Shown here one piece after another: positions 17,604 through 25,616 of a stretch of 38,022 nucleotides of DNA. The stretch lies in contig CAZKCM010000041.1 of the NCBI GenBank assembly GCA_964551315.1, forward strand, positions 1 to 38,022. The letters run 5' to 3'. The notes beneath the pieces are model-generated. The model saw nothing but the letters and a program-made list of their open reading frames with translations, did not search any database and had not been told where the DNA came from. The DNA is from Virgifigura sp964551315. Lineage in GTDB: Bacteria > Pseudomonadota > Alphaproteobacteria > Dongiales > Dongiaceae. The position numbers and the translations under genes were made by a program. Positions within the stretch are counted from its first letter, which is position 1. Every line of letters starts with the position of its first letter.

Positions 17604-18760
17604 GGAACGCCGAGATCCGCGCCGGCGGGCGTATCGCGGACGACCACCAGGGTTTCGGGATAGAAGCCGTTGAATCGGCTGGCCAGCGCGTTGCTGTAGG
17701 CACCGACGCGATCGATCTCGATCCAATCTCCCTCGCGCACATCCTCCGGGAGGTCGAAAGGCGCCGGCAGCACGTCGAGCGAATCGCAGGTCGGGCCGTT
17801 CAGGATGAAGGCGCGCGTCTGTGGCGCGGGCCGGCCGTTCAGGCGCACCAGCCGGGCGGGCAGCTTCAGCCCGGCCGTCACCATCTCGCTCAACGAGCCG
17901 TAGATGCCGTCGTTGATGTAGAGCTGGTCCCCCTTGCGGAGCTGGACCTGCACGACCAGCGAGACCCCGTCGGCGACGAGGGCACGCCCCGGCTCGCACA
18001 TCAGCACGCAGTCGCGCCGGAGCTTCAGCTCCTTCACCCCGGCCTCGATCTCGGCGATGTAGTCCTCGAAGGGCGGCATGTTGGTACCGATGTAACGCGC
18101 CGGAAAGCCGCCGCCGACGTCGAGCACCTGGATCGGCAGCTTCGCCTTCTCCAGAACCTCGCCGACGATCCGCAGCGCCTGACGATAGGCGCCCGGCACG
18201 AGGCATTGCGAGCCGACGTGAAAGGCGAGGCCGACCTGGCAGCCGCGCGAGCGCGCCTCCCGCAGCAGGGCCGCGGCCTCGTCCTGGTCGGCGCCGAACT
18301 TCGCGGCCAGATGATAGAAGGTGCCCTCGATCGGTGGCGTCTTGAGGCGCACGACGATCGTCAGGCCCTCGCCGCCCCCCGCCTCGTCCAGCACCTTCGC
18401 CAGTTCCTCCGCATGGTCCACCACGAAGGTATCGATGCCGTAGACCCGATAGGCCGTATGGATCACCGCGCGCGCCTTCACCGGATGCATGAAATAGGCG
18501 CCGGCATCGGGGAAGCTTTCGCGCACCTGGGCGATCTCCGGCAGGGAGGCGGTGTCGAAATGGCGGATGCCGGCGTCGTACAGCGCCTGCAACACCCGCG
18601 GATGCGGGTTGCACTTGACGGCATAAAGGACCCGCCCCGGGAACAGGTCGAGAAAGCGCGTCGCCGCCTTCCGCAGCACGTCGGGCCGCATGCAGTAGAC
18701 TGGATAGCTGGGCTTGAGCGCGGCGACCATCGACCGCACGTCGGGAAACTGCGCTTCCAT
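17600..18760 (-). CDS. speC: Ornithine decarboxylase, fold-type III PLP enzyme
   Basis: A 386-residue decarboxylase of the alanine-racemase-like fold, as in eukaryotic ornithine decarboxylase, not the large aspartate-aminotransferase-fold SpeC/SpeF of E. coli; the symbol is by function. It makes putrescine from ornithine. Lys49 in YAVKCNP binds PLP, HVGSQ (181-185) and GGGFPA (216-221) contact the cofactor, EPGRA is at 256-260, and Cys325 in GPTCDSLDVL matches the catalytic cysteine of ornithine decarboxylases. A lysine or dual lysine/ornithine activity is possible. The start is ATG (read from 18758-18760) with GGGAGG about six bases before; a GTG lies one codon upstream. Its leader contains a large imperfect hairpin, and a permease gene is divergent. 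Confidence 0.88.
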   Translation of the reverse strand: MEAQFPDVRSMVAALKPSYPVYCMRPDVLRKAATRFLDLFPGRVLYAVKCNPHPRVLQALYDAGIRHFDTASLPEIAQVRESFPDAGAYFMHPVKARAVIHTAYRVYGIDTFVVDHAEELAKVLDEAGGGEGLTIVVRLKTPPIEGTFYHLAAKFGADQDEAAALLREARSRGCQVGLAFHVGSQCLVPGAYRQALRIVGEVLEKAKLPIQVLDVGGGFPARYIGTNMPPFEDYIAEIEAGVKELKLRRDCVLMCEPGRALVADGVSLVVQVQLRKGDQLYINDGIYGSLSEMVTAGLKLPARLVRLNGRPAPQTRAFILNGPTCDSLDVLPAPFDLPEDVREGDWIEIDRVGAYSNALASRFNGFYPETLVVVRDTPAGADLGVP

Positions 18761-18867
18761 CACCCCTCCCGCATCTGGGCCGAATCCCCGGCCGCCTTCT
18801 ATCGCAGCCTGCCCCCCGTGTCACCTGCGAAGGACCCGGCACCCTCCGTGAACCGCCGCCACCTCGC

Positions 18868-18926
18868 GCGTTTCCCCCATGCCGTCCTTCGGATGAAGGC
18901 CGCTCGGCCGTTTGGGGGTGAAACGC
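18868..18926. promoter_or_regulatory. Large imperfect hairpin in the divergent ODC/permease gap
   Basis: GCGTTT-CCCCCA (18868-18879) can pair with TGGGGG-tg-AAACGC (18913-18926): twelve base pairs broken by a two-base bulge. Inside are CCTTC-GGAT-GAAGG (18886-18899) and the partly competing GGCC-GCTC-GGCC (18898-18909), giving a branched shape. The direct repeat CGCCGCCACC flanks it at 18854 and 18925. On the minus strand this would lie about 110-165 bases upstream of the ornithine decarboxylase start, where alphaproteobacteria can carry the speF leader RNA; on the plus strand it precedes the leader peptide and permease. Identity is unproven. Confidence 0.45.
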
Positions 18927-19012
18927 CGCCACCCGATCCATCCAAGACAGATGCCGGGCCATTGGCTCTGTGGCATAGACGCGTGCACAAGCTCAGGTCC
19001 AAGGAGATACTC

Positions 19013-19054
19013 ATGCCGGACACCGTCGAACTGCAGGCCGGATCCCAGCGATGA
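19013..19054 (+). CDS. 13-codon leader ORF before the EamA permease
   Basis: A 13-codon ORF, MPDTVELQAGSQR, starts at ATG 19013 with a near-perfect ribosome site (AAGGAGAT) five to six bases upstream. Its TGA (19052-19054) overlaps the ATG of the permease (19051-19053) as ATGA. The permease has no better ribosome site of its own, since GGAT and CAGCG are all that precede it, so its translation is probably coupled to reading of this short ORF. The peptide has no regulatory-looking run of one amino acid. It may act mainly as a loading device for ribosomes; a role as a sensor peptide is inference. Confidence 0.55.
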   Translation: MPDTVELQAGSQR

Positions 19055-19938
19055 GCGTCGCTTCAAAAAGCGTGGGCGAGCCCCAGTCGAACGGCCGGGC
19101 GATTCTGACCATGTGTACCGGCATCGTCTGCCTCGTCTTGAACGATGCCATGGCCAAATGGCTCACCGCCCATTATGACCCGCTGCAGATCATCTTCCTG
19201 CGGAACCTCCTGGCCTTGCCGATGATCGCCGCCATCGTGCTCTCGATCGGCGGCCGTCCGGCGCTGCGAACGCGACACTTCCGGCTCCATGCGTTGCGCG
19301 GGCTTCTCATGGTCGGCGCGGCCTACACCTTCTTCCGCGGACTCGAAATCCTGCCGCTTGCGGAGGCTACGTCCCTGGTCTTCGCCGCACCGATGTTCAT
19401 CACCGCGCTTTCGGTGCCCCTTCTGGGTGAGCGGGTCGGCTGGCGGCGCTGGATGGCGGTGATCGTCGGCTTCGCCGGCGTTCTGATAATCGTGCGCCCC
19501 GGCGCGGCGGCATTCCAGCCCGCCTCCCTGTTCGTGGTCGCGACGGCGGCCTTCTATGCCGTTCTCATGATCAGCGCCCGGTGGATCGGTCGGGACGAGA
19601 ACGTCTGGACGATGATGTTCTACGTCGCCCTCTTCCCGATGCTGTTCAGCGGCCTCGCCATGCCCTTCCAATGGGAGACGATGCATCCGTCTCACCTGCC
19701 GCTCTGTCTCGGGATGGCGGTGTTCGGAACCCTGGGGGTGACGCTCATGGGCCACGCCTTCCGCTTGGGTCCGGCCGCGATCGTCGCGCCCTTTGATTAC
19801 ACGGCGCTCGTCTGGGCCAGCCTGTTCGGATGGCTGATCTGGGGCGAGGTCCCGGACGCCTGGACCTATGCCGGCGCCGCGGTGATCATCGCGAGCGGCA
19901 TCTACATCGTAATCCGGGAAACCAGAATGAAGACGTGA
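19051..19938 (+). CDS. EamA-family (DMT superfamily) permease
   Basis: A 295-residue ten-helix permease with two EamA repeats. Helix 1 is LTMCTGIVCLVLNDAMAKWL, helix 2 contains IIFLRNLLALPM, and the first repeat ends with LAEATSLVFAAPMFITALSVPLLGE, the usual EamA signature; the second half has the parallel LGPAAIVAPFDYTALVWASLFGW. The NDAMAKWL and FLRN motifs are shared with S-adenosylmethionine-uptake-like and related alphaproteobacterial members, but the substrate is not certain. It starts at ATG 19051, overlapping the stop of a 13-codon ORF, and converges on the malonyl-CoA decarboxylase gene with a perfect hairpin between the ends. Confidence 0.87.
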   Translation: MSVASKSVGEPQSNGRAILTMCTGIVCLVLNDAMAKWLTAHYDPLQIIFLRNLLALPMIAAIVLSIGGRPALRTRHFRLHALRGLLMVGAAYTFFRGLEILPLAEATSLVFAAPMFITALSVPLLGERVGWRRWMAVIVGFAGVLIIVRPGAAAFQPASLFVVATAAFYAVLMISARWIGRDENVWTMMFYVALFPMLFSGLAMPFQWETMHPSHLPLCLGMAVFGTLGVTLMGHAFRLGPAAIVAPFDYTALVWASLFGWLIWGEVPDAWTYAGAAVIIASGIYIVIRETRMKT

Positions 19939-19941
19939 CCT

Positions 19942-19971
19942 CTGACGGCCGATCCTCGCATCCGCCGTCAG
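19942..19971. terminator. Hairpin between convergent permease and malonyl-CoA decarboxylase genes
   Basis: CTGACGGC (19942-19949) is perfectly complementary to GCCGTCAG (19964-19971), with a 14-base loop. It fills the 29-base gap between the converging genes and includes the decarboxylase stop, so it can serve both directions. No T-run follows on either strand. Confidence 0.5.
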
Positions 19972-21392
19972 GAGCGGCCGAGCAGGCTCTTCACGGAGCT
20001 CGAGATCGCGACCTTGCCCTGGGCCGAGTAGGCTTCGTGATTGTCCTCGATCTCGCTCAGCTTGTAGAGGTAGTTGACCATCAGGCCGGCTGACTGCCGC
20101 ATGCCCTTGGGCGAGGTGTCGGCAAGCCAGTTGATCCGCTCGACCCGCGCCCCGTTGGCCAGATGGAAACGGGCGACGGGATCGAGGGGCTTGCCGCTCT
20201 CCTCCTTCTCGCGCACGAGGTAGCGCGCGGCGAGCCGGCAGAGAGGCGCCTCCAGCGCCTCGGCGATCACCTGGTCCTTGTGCCAGTCGGGATTCGCCAG
20301 CAGCGCCTTGAGCCCGCCCTTGGCGCCGCGTGAGGAGTCGATTGCCCGCAGTTCGGCCCGTTCGGCCGGCATCAGCAGGTTCGGGTCGCCGTCGGCCAGC
20401 CGGCGCTCGAGCCATCGGCGGAAACCGGGAATGGGCGACAGCGTCGCGAAGGTCTTCAGCCGCGGCAGCTCGCGCGACAGGTCGTCAACCACCTGCTTGA
20501 TGAGGAAGTTGCCGAAGCTGATGCCGCGCAGTCCCTTCTGCGTGTTCGAGATCGAGTAGAAGATCGCGCTGTCCGCAGCCTGCGGGTCCTCGCGCGGGGC
20601 CTTTTCGTCGAGCAGCCGCTGTATGTTCCCCGCCATGCCGCTGACGAGCGCGACCTCGACGAAGATGAGGGGTTCGTTCGGCATCCGCGGGTGGAAGAAG
20701 GCATAGCACCGCCGGTCCGGTTCGAGCCGGTTCTTGAGGTCGTCCCACGAACGGATCTCGTGCACCGCCTCATAGGCAATCAACTTTTCGAGCAGCGAGG
20801 CGGGCGCGTCCCAGGTGATCCGCTTGAGGTCCAGCAGGCCGATGTCGAACCAGGAGGAGAACAGGGTCTGCAGGTCTTTGTCGAGAGCGATCAGAGACCG
20901 GTTCGCCGGTAAGTGCGACAGGAGTTCCGCCCGGAGATCGACCAGAAACTTGAAGCCGTCGGGAAGCGCGGTGAGCTGCTTGAGCAGCCGCAGACGCGGC
21001 GACATCAGCACGTCGCGCAGGGCGATCTCCGCTTCCGTCGCCGCCGTTGGATTGTCCGCTTTCTGGTACGCCTCGATGGCGGCGTCGATGCGCCGGCGAT
21101 CGGTCGAGAGGTCTTGCGCCAGGATTTCCAGGAACCGCTTGCGGCCGGTCGGGGACAGCGCAAGGAAACAGCGGCCGAGCTCCGCCGCGCGGGCCCGCGC
21201 CGACACCTCGCCGCCGCGATTCTCCAGGCATTCGGCGATGTGCCGGCGCAAGCGCTGGATGTCGTCGTCCGGAAGGTCCGGGCGCGTATGGACGATCGAG
21301 GACCGGCTGCGCGCGGCGATGTCGCGCCAGGCGTTCCACAGGTTCTGGACGGTGCGATCGAAGAAAGAACTCGGCGGAACGACGTCGTTCAT
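19968..21392 (-). CDS. matA: Malonyl-CoA decarboxylase
   Basis: This 474-residue protein decarboxylates malonyl-CoA to acetyl-CoA. The helical N-terminal domain runs to about 170 and the acetyltransferase-like catalytic domain follows, as in human MLYCD and rhizobial MatA. Conserved blocks are FYSISNTQKGLRGISFGNFL (278-297), FATLSPIPGF with Ser319 (315-324), and HLANGARVERINWLAD with His410, the catalytic Ser and His of the family. No signal or targeting sequence; cytosolic. It starts at the ATG read from 21390-21392 with GAAGGG upstream, 21 bases after dctM, so it is the last gene of a TRAP P-Q-M-decarboxylase operon. This points to growth on malonate or a related acid. The partner malonyl-CoA synthetase is not in the window. 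Confidence 0.93.
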   Translation of the reverse strand: MNDVVPPSSFFDRTVQNLWNAWRDIAARSRSSIVHTRPDLPDDDIQRLRRHIAECLENRGGEVSARARAAELGRCFLALSPTGRKRFLEILAQDLSTDRRRIDAAIEAYQKADNPTAATEAEIALRDVLMSPRLRLLKQLTALPDGFKFLVDLRAELLSHLPANRSLIALDKDLQTLFSSWFDIGLLDLKRITWDAPASLLEKLIAYEAVHEIRSWDDLKNRLEPDRRCYAFFHPRMPNEPLIFVEVALVSGMAGNIQRLLDEKAPREDPQAADSAIFYSISNTQKGLRGISFGNFLIKQVVDDLSRELPRLKTFATLSPIPGFRRWLERRLADGDPNLLMPAERAELRAIDSSRGAKGGLKALLANPDWHKDQVIAEALEAPLCRLAARYLVREKEESGKPLDPVARFHLANGARVERINWLADTSPKGMRQSAGLMVNYLYKLSEIEDNHEAYSAQGKVAISSSVKSLLGRS

Positions 21393-21413
21393 ACTCGACC
21401 CTTCAGCCCAACC

Positions 21414-22730
21414 TCAGAAACCCGGCCCCATCAGATACTCCGGAAGCCAGGTCGCGATCTCCGGAAAGACGCACAGAAGGACGATCCCGACCACCATGCA
21501 CAGCATGAAGGGCAGCGCCCCCCAAAGGATCGTCTGCAACCGGATGTCCGGCGCGATCCCGTTGATGACATAGAGATTGAGGCCCACCGGCGGCGTTATC
21601 AACCCGATCTCCATATTTATGGTCAGGACGATCGCAAACCAGATCGGATCGAAGCCGGCATTCAGGATGATGGGCATCAGGGTCGGCGCCGTCATCAGGA
21701 TGATCGCCGCCGGCGGCAGGAAGAAACCGCAGACCAGCAGGAAGATGTTGACCCAGAACATCAGCACCCAACGGTTCACCTCCAGGGCTGCGATCCACTC
21801 CGCCAGAGACTGGGCGACGTAGAGGCTGGACAGCATGTAGCTGAACAGCACCGAGGTACCGATGATCATCAGGATCATCACGGATTCGCGCATGCTGTCT
21901 CGGAGGATCCGCCACAGGCCTTCCGGCCGCCACATGCGGTAGATGACCATCACCATCACGATGCAGAGCAGGGCGCCGACGCCAGCGGCCTCGGACGGCG
22001 TGGCGACGCCGCCGTAGAGGACGTAGAGCACGCCGGCAACGATCGCGAGAAACGGCAGCACTCGTGGCAGGATGGTGAAGCGCTGGCGCCAGGAATAGCG
22101 CGTGTTCGGGTCGACGAAGCGGCGCCCCGAATACCAGGTGATTAAGATTGACCAGGCGACGAACAGCGCCGTCAGCATGAGTCCCGGGAGAAGCCCCGCG
22201 ATGAACAACCGGGCGATCGAGGTCTCCGTTACGACCCCGTAAAGGATCAGGGTCACGCTCGGCGGAATCAGGATCCCCAGCGTGCCCCCGGCGGCGATCG
22301 CGCCGGTGGCCAAGTCAGGGGGATAACCGCGCCGGCGCATCTCCGGAATGCCCATCTTGCCGATGGCGGCGCAGGTCGCCGGCGACGATCCGCTGAGCGC
22401 CGCGAAGATGGCGCAGGCCCCGAGATTGGAGACGAGCAGTCCGGCGGGAACCCGATAGAGCCAGCGCTCCAGCGCTTCGTAGAGATCGCTGCCGGCCCGC
22501 GACGAGGCCACCGCTGCCCCCATCAGGATGAACATCGGGATCGAGACGAGCGTGAAATCCTCGAGCGAGGAATAGAAGGTCTCTGCGACGAACTGAAGGC
22601 TGCCGTAGCCGTCGAAGATCAGCAGGAACCCGATCGAGACGATGCCGAGCGCGAAGGCCACCGGCGCACCGGACATCAGAATGAGAATGGTGACGGCGCA
22701 AACGATCGCCCCGATGGCAAGCGGACTCAC
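21414..22730 (-). CDS. matM: TRAP transporter large membrane subunit DctM-like
   Basis: A 438-residue inner-membrane protein with about twelve helices, the ion-coupled permease subunit of a tripartite TRAP transporter. Typical blocks are APVAFALGIVS near 22-32, FTLVSIPMFILMGAAVASS, the LSGSSPATCAAIGKMGIPEM motif near 112-131, AAGGTLGILIPPSV and the C-terminal EIGLITPPVGLNLYV. It uses a sodium or proton gradient to bring in the solute delivered by the periplasmic subunit. The start is GTG (read from 22728-22730), overlapping the dctQ stop as GTGA, which implies translational coupling. With a GntR regulator and malonyl-CoA decarboxylase in the same locus, a malonate-type substrate is likely, as in the Sinorhizobium mat locus; the symbol rests on context. 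Confidence 0.85.
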   Translation of the reverse strand: MSPLAIGAIVCAVTILILMSGAPVAFALGIVSIGFLLIFDGYGSLQFVAETFYSSLEDFTLVSIPMFILMGAAVASSRAGSDLYEALERWLYRVPAGLLVSNLGACAIFAALSGSSPATCAAIGKMGIPEMRRRGYPPDLATGAIAAGGTLGILIPPSVTLILYGVVTETSIARLFIAGLLPGLMLTALFVAWSILITWYSGRRFVDPNTRYSWRQRFTILPRVLPFLAIVAGVLYVLYGGVATPSEAAGVGALLCIVMVMVIYRMWRPEGLWRILRDSMRESVMILMIIGTSVLFSYMLSSLYVAQSLAEWIAALEVNRWVLMFWVNIFLLVCGFFLPPAAIILMTAPTLMPIILNAGFDPIWFAIVLTINMEIGLITPPVGLNLYVINGIAPDIRLQTILWGALPFMLCMVVGIVLLCVFPEIATWLPEYLMGPGF

Positions 22731-23245
22731 GGGTTTTCCTCCGGATGAATGCCGAACGGCGGCTCGCGACCGAGGATCAGACTGGCGATGTCAGCGACGT
22801 ATTGCAGCGTCAGCAGGCCGATGCCCACCGGCATGGCGGCATAGGGAATCCACAGCGGGACCGCCCAGATCGTGCCCGACCGCCAGCCCAGGGAATACGC
22901 CTCGTACCACAGTACGGCCGCGCGCCAAGTGATCACGAAACAGAACAGGAACGATATCACCGCCGCGAACAGGGCCAGGGCGAAACGGGCGCGTCCGCCG
23001 AGATAGATCGGCAGCAGGTCGACGTTCACGTGGCCGCGCGTGAGCAGGACATAGGGGCTGCCGATGAAGGTCGCGGCGATCAGGGAATAGGTGACGAACT
23101 CGGTCTGCCACGCCGTCGATTGACCGAGGACGTAGCGCATGAAGACCATCTGGCAGACGACGAGGACTGCGGCGGCAATCAGCCCGGCAGCGGCGACGCC
23201 GCTCAGCCGCGACAGACCGGCCACCACGGTGATGAAGGCGGTCAT
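22727..23245 (-). CDS. matQ: TRAP transporter small membrane subunit DctQ-like
   Basis: A 172-residue protein with four membrane helices, the small TRAP permease subunit. Family marks are VVCQMVFMRYVLGQSTAWQTE at about 30-50 and the loop LLTRGHVNVDLLPIYL, with a C-terminal WIPYAAMPVGIGLLTLQY helix. The start is set at the ATG read from 23243-23245; the upstream open frame crosses an intergenic hairpin and is not protein-like. AAGGA lies 13 bases upstream, a little far. Its end overlaps dctM by four bases. A 253-base gap, unusually long for a TRAP operon, separates it from dctP. Confidence 0.82.
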   Translation of the reverse strand: MTAFITVVAGLSRLSGVAAAGLIAAAVLVVCQMVFMRYVLGQSTAWQTEFVTYSLIAATFIGSPYVLLTRGHVNVDLLPIYLGGRARFALALFAAVISFLFCFVITWRAAVLWYEAYSLGWRSGTIWAVPLWIPYAAMPVGIGLLTLQYVADIASLILGREPPFGIHPEENP

Positions 23246-23449
23246 CCCCAAATTTTCCTTATCGGGAACCGGAAATTCGCCCCTCGGTTCCGGCGCTCTC
23301 CCGGCCTGGAATGAGGCGACATCAGGCAATGCCTCATGGCGAGCTTGTCGGACCACGAGCGGCGTCCAAGCGCGCTTGCCGAAACGAGACGCTCGATCAA
23401 GCGCATCCGAACAATTGGCACGATCGAAGGTGTAAGGGTACCAAAGGCG

Positions 23450-23477
23450 GGTCGCCGGGAGGAGCCTCCCAGCGACC
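23450..23477 (-). terminator. Strong intercistronic hairpin after dctP
   Basis: In the gap after the dctP stop, GGTCGC-c-GGGAGG pairs with CCTCCC-a-GCGACC, twelve pairs with one internal mismatch and a tight loop. The strand of transcription is minus, so it comes about 20 bases after the dctP stop codon. There is no T-run. Such hairpins can stabilise or partly end the binding-protein message, giving more DctP than DctQM. Confidence 0.5.
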
Positions 23478-23498
23478 GCCCATCGGGTTCTGCGTCCG

Positions 23499-24500
23499 CT
23501 ACTCGACGGCCAGAGCCATGTCGAGCAGCTCGCGCCCACCCGGCACCTTCTCGGCGAAGCTCTTGTAGGAGGAGTTCGCGGCAACGTCGCGCCACATCTG
23601 CGCCTGCTCGGCGGTCATCGTCACGACCTCGACGCCGGCCTTTTCAAAGACCTCGATCATGTTCGCGTCGGACTCCTTCGCGGCCTGATAGGCAAACTCC
23701 TCGGCCTTGGCGGCTGCCGCCATGATAGCCTTCTGCTGCTCTTCGTTGAGGCGCTCGAAGCTCCGCTTCGACATCAGGATCGGCTCATACATGAACCATA
23801 GGGCGTTTTCGCCCGGCGCGGTGATGCACTTCACCTGCTCGTAAAGCCGATAGGACACGAAGCTTTCCGAGCTCGTGTTCGTGGCGTCGAGCACGCCGGT
23901 CTGCATGCCGGTGTAGATCTCGGAACTCGGCATCGAGGCGATCGAGGCGCCGGCTGCCGCCAGCATTTCCTCGAACGCGGCGCCCGCTGCCCGGGTCACC
24001 TGTCCTTTGATGTCGTCGGGCTCGAGAATGCAGTTCTGCTTCGAGGCGAATCCGCCGGCGAGCCAAGTGTCGGCCAGGACGATGACGCCGGCCTCTTCCA
24101 TGATCTTCTTAATCTCCTGCATGAAGGGCGAGTCGTTCAGGCGGCGCGCATGTTCATGGTTCTTCACGAGACCCGGCATCAGCGTGATGTGGAACTGCGG
24201 GTGCTTGCCGCCTGCGTAGTCCAGCGGAAAGGCGGTGATGTCAAGCTGGCCCTTGATCATCGCGTTCCACTGGTCCGTCGGCTTGAAGAGGGACGCGCCC
24301 GGAAAGACCCGGATCTCAAGCCCGACATCGGCGGAGTTCACCTCCCACGCGATGATCTGCACCATTTCGTCGCGCATGTCGCCGGTGCCGCCGGGCCACT
24401 GATGCGACGCCTTGAGCTGGATCGTCTGCGCCGCCGCTCCGCTCGCCAGACCGATGCCGAGCAGAGCCGCAGCCGCAACGGTTTGCAGAAGCCGTTTCAT
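23499..24500 (-). CDS. matP: TRAP transporter periplasmic binding protein DctP-like
   Basis: A 333-residue solute-binding protein with a Sec signal peptide (MKRLLQTVAAAALLGIGLASGAAAQ cleaved near AAA-Q, stated by position 1-25). The mature DctP fold shows IQLKASHQWPGG, FPGASLFKPTDQWNAM, the substrate-anchoring region around FEEMLAAAGASIASMPSSEIYTGM-like sequence at about 155-180, and TGVLDATNTSSESF, where the conserved DATN precedes binding residues. It captures an organic acid in the periplasm for the DctQM permease. The start is the ATG read from 24498-24500 with GGAGG nine bases upstream. It is divergent from the GntR regulator, and its promoter should lie in the dyad-containing gap. Malonate as ligand is inference from the locus. 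Confidence 0.87.
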   Translation of the reverse strand: MKRLLQTVAAAALLGIGLASGAAAQTIQLKASHQWPGGTGDMRDEMVQIIAWEVNSADVGLEIRVFPGASLFKPTDQWNAMIKGQLDITAFPLDYAGGKHPQFHITLMPGLVKNHEHARRLNDSPFMQEIKKIMEEAGVIVLADTWLAGGFASKQNCILEPDDIKGQVTRAAGAAFEEMLAAAGASIASMPSSEIYTGMQTGVLDATNTSSESFVSYRLYEQVKCITAPGENALWFMYEPILMSKRSFERLNEEQQKAIMAAAAKAEEFAYQAAKESDANMIEVFEKAGVEVVTMTAEQAQMWRDVAANSSYKSFAEKVPGGRELLDMALAVE

Positions 24501-24613
24501 TGTAGGTTTCCTCCCTCGTTGTTGCGGTCGGTAGTTGTTGTGCTTCGGAATGCAGCTGGTGTCAGACCGCCGTGGCGGAAGCTTAGGAGAAAAGCTGGAA
24601 CCCGTCCAGAATG

Positions 24614-24644
24614 CGGTATGCAGTATCGGCGATTTTGCATACAA
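24614..24644. promoter_or_regulatory. Candidate GntR operator in the divergent gap
   Basis: The 251-base gap between dctP and the GntR gene has an AT-rich patch. TTGCATACAA (24635-24644) is a near-palindrome of the TTGTAT/ATACAA type bound by FadR-like GntR proteins. The half-site TATGCA at 24617-24622 faces TGCATA at 24636-24641. This is the most likely operator for the adjacent regulator, placed to control both directions. Confidence 0.45.
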
Positions 24645-24751
24645 TTATTAAGACCCGTCCGAACTCGGATCGGTGAGAGGTGAAAAAGCATTGAAACGGC
24701 ATGGCGTTCGCCCTTTCCCCTTGCGGGAGAAGGGAGCGGGACAGTAGGGCA

Positions 24752-25435
24752 ATGCGCGGATCGCCGCAGAAGCGCGCCGACCGGTTGCGGCGCGAGATCG
24801 AACGGGAGATCCTATCGGGTGCGCTCGCCCCGGGAGACCGCCTCGACGAGAAGTCGCTGGCGGATCGGTTCGCGGTATCGCGGACGCCGGTGCGCGAGGC
24901 GCTCTCCGGTCTCGCCGCTTCCGGCCTCGTCGAGCTGCGGCCGCATCAGGGGGCGGTCGTCGCCCGTCTCACCATCCCGCGAATGATCGAGATGTTCGAG
25001 GTGATGGCAGAGCTGGAAGGCTTGTGCGCGCGCCTCGCCAGCCGGCGCATGACGGCCGAGGAACGCGCAGAGCTGCAGCGCATCCATGCCGAGTGCGGCG
25101 ACGCGGCACGGGCCGGCGACGACCCGGACGCCTATTACGTCCTGAACAAGCAATTCCACGAAACGATCTACGCCGGCAGCCACAACGGATTTCTGGAAGA
25201 GACGACGCGATCGATCCGGAACCGCCTGTCCCCCTACCGCCGCCACCAGCTCCACCTGAGCGGCCGGGTGCGCAACTCACACACCGAGCACGGGGCGGTG
25301 GTGGACGCGATCCTCCGCGGCGACGCGGACGCAGCCGATGAGCTGATGCGCCGCCACATTGCGGTCCAGGGCGATACCTTCGCCGACTTCCTCTCTGCCC
25401 TGCCCGCAGCCTATTCGGAGCGCGCGACCGGTTAG
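24752..25435 (+). CDS. matR: GntR-family regulator, FadR/FCD subfamily (MatR-like)
   Basis: A 227-residue repressor-type protein. The N-terminal winged helix (residues 5-72) has LAPGDRLDEKSLADRFAVS RTPVREAL-like GntR sequence, and the C-terminal FCD domain (about 80-215) is all helical with metal-ligand-type residues Asp/His in NKQFHETIY, and two later histidines in NSHTEH and MRRHIA. FCD proteins sense organic acids. Divergent placement from a TRAP/malonyl-CoA decarboxylase operon matches MatR, the malonate-locus regulator of rhizobia; the symbol is by context. ATG 24752 was chosen because the wing begins normally from it; the ribosome site is weak (TAGGG). An upstream ATG at 24701 would add 17 residues. 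Confidence 0.85.
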   Translation: MRGSPQKRADRLRREIEREILSGALAPGDRLDEKSLADRFAVSRTPVREALSGLAASGLVELRPHQGAVVARLTIPRMIEMFEVMAELEGLCARLASRRMTAEERAELQRIHAECGDAARAGDDPDAYYVLNKQFHETIYAGSHNGFLEETTRSIRNRLSPYRRHQLHLSGRVRNSHTEHGAVVDAILRGDADAADELMRRHIAVQGDTFADFLSALPAAYSERATG

Positions 25436-25616
25436 CGGGCCTTTGCACCTCCATTACGACGCCGGTCCGATGTCTTCGCTCCCCACGGCGAGCCCCGACC
25501 GCGTCGGGCAGGTTGTCGCGGCACGCGGCCTGTGACATGGTCCACCGCAGGATGGGCGGTTTCATGAGCTTCACCGGCCGGCCGAACGGCTTCCGGAACG
25601 TCGAAGCGCAGTGGCG

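Noticed and set aside
16470..18962. 830-codon open frame on the minus strand
   Set aside because: It is antisense to the EamA permease and out of frame with ornithine decarboxylase, both of which have clear family motifs. Its product is Arg/Gly/Gln-rich with no motif, as is usual for long chance frames in GC-rich DNA.
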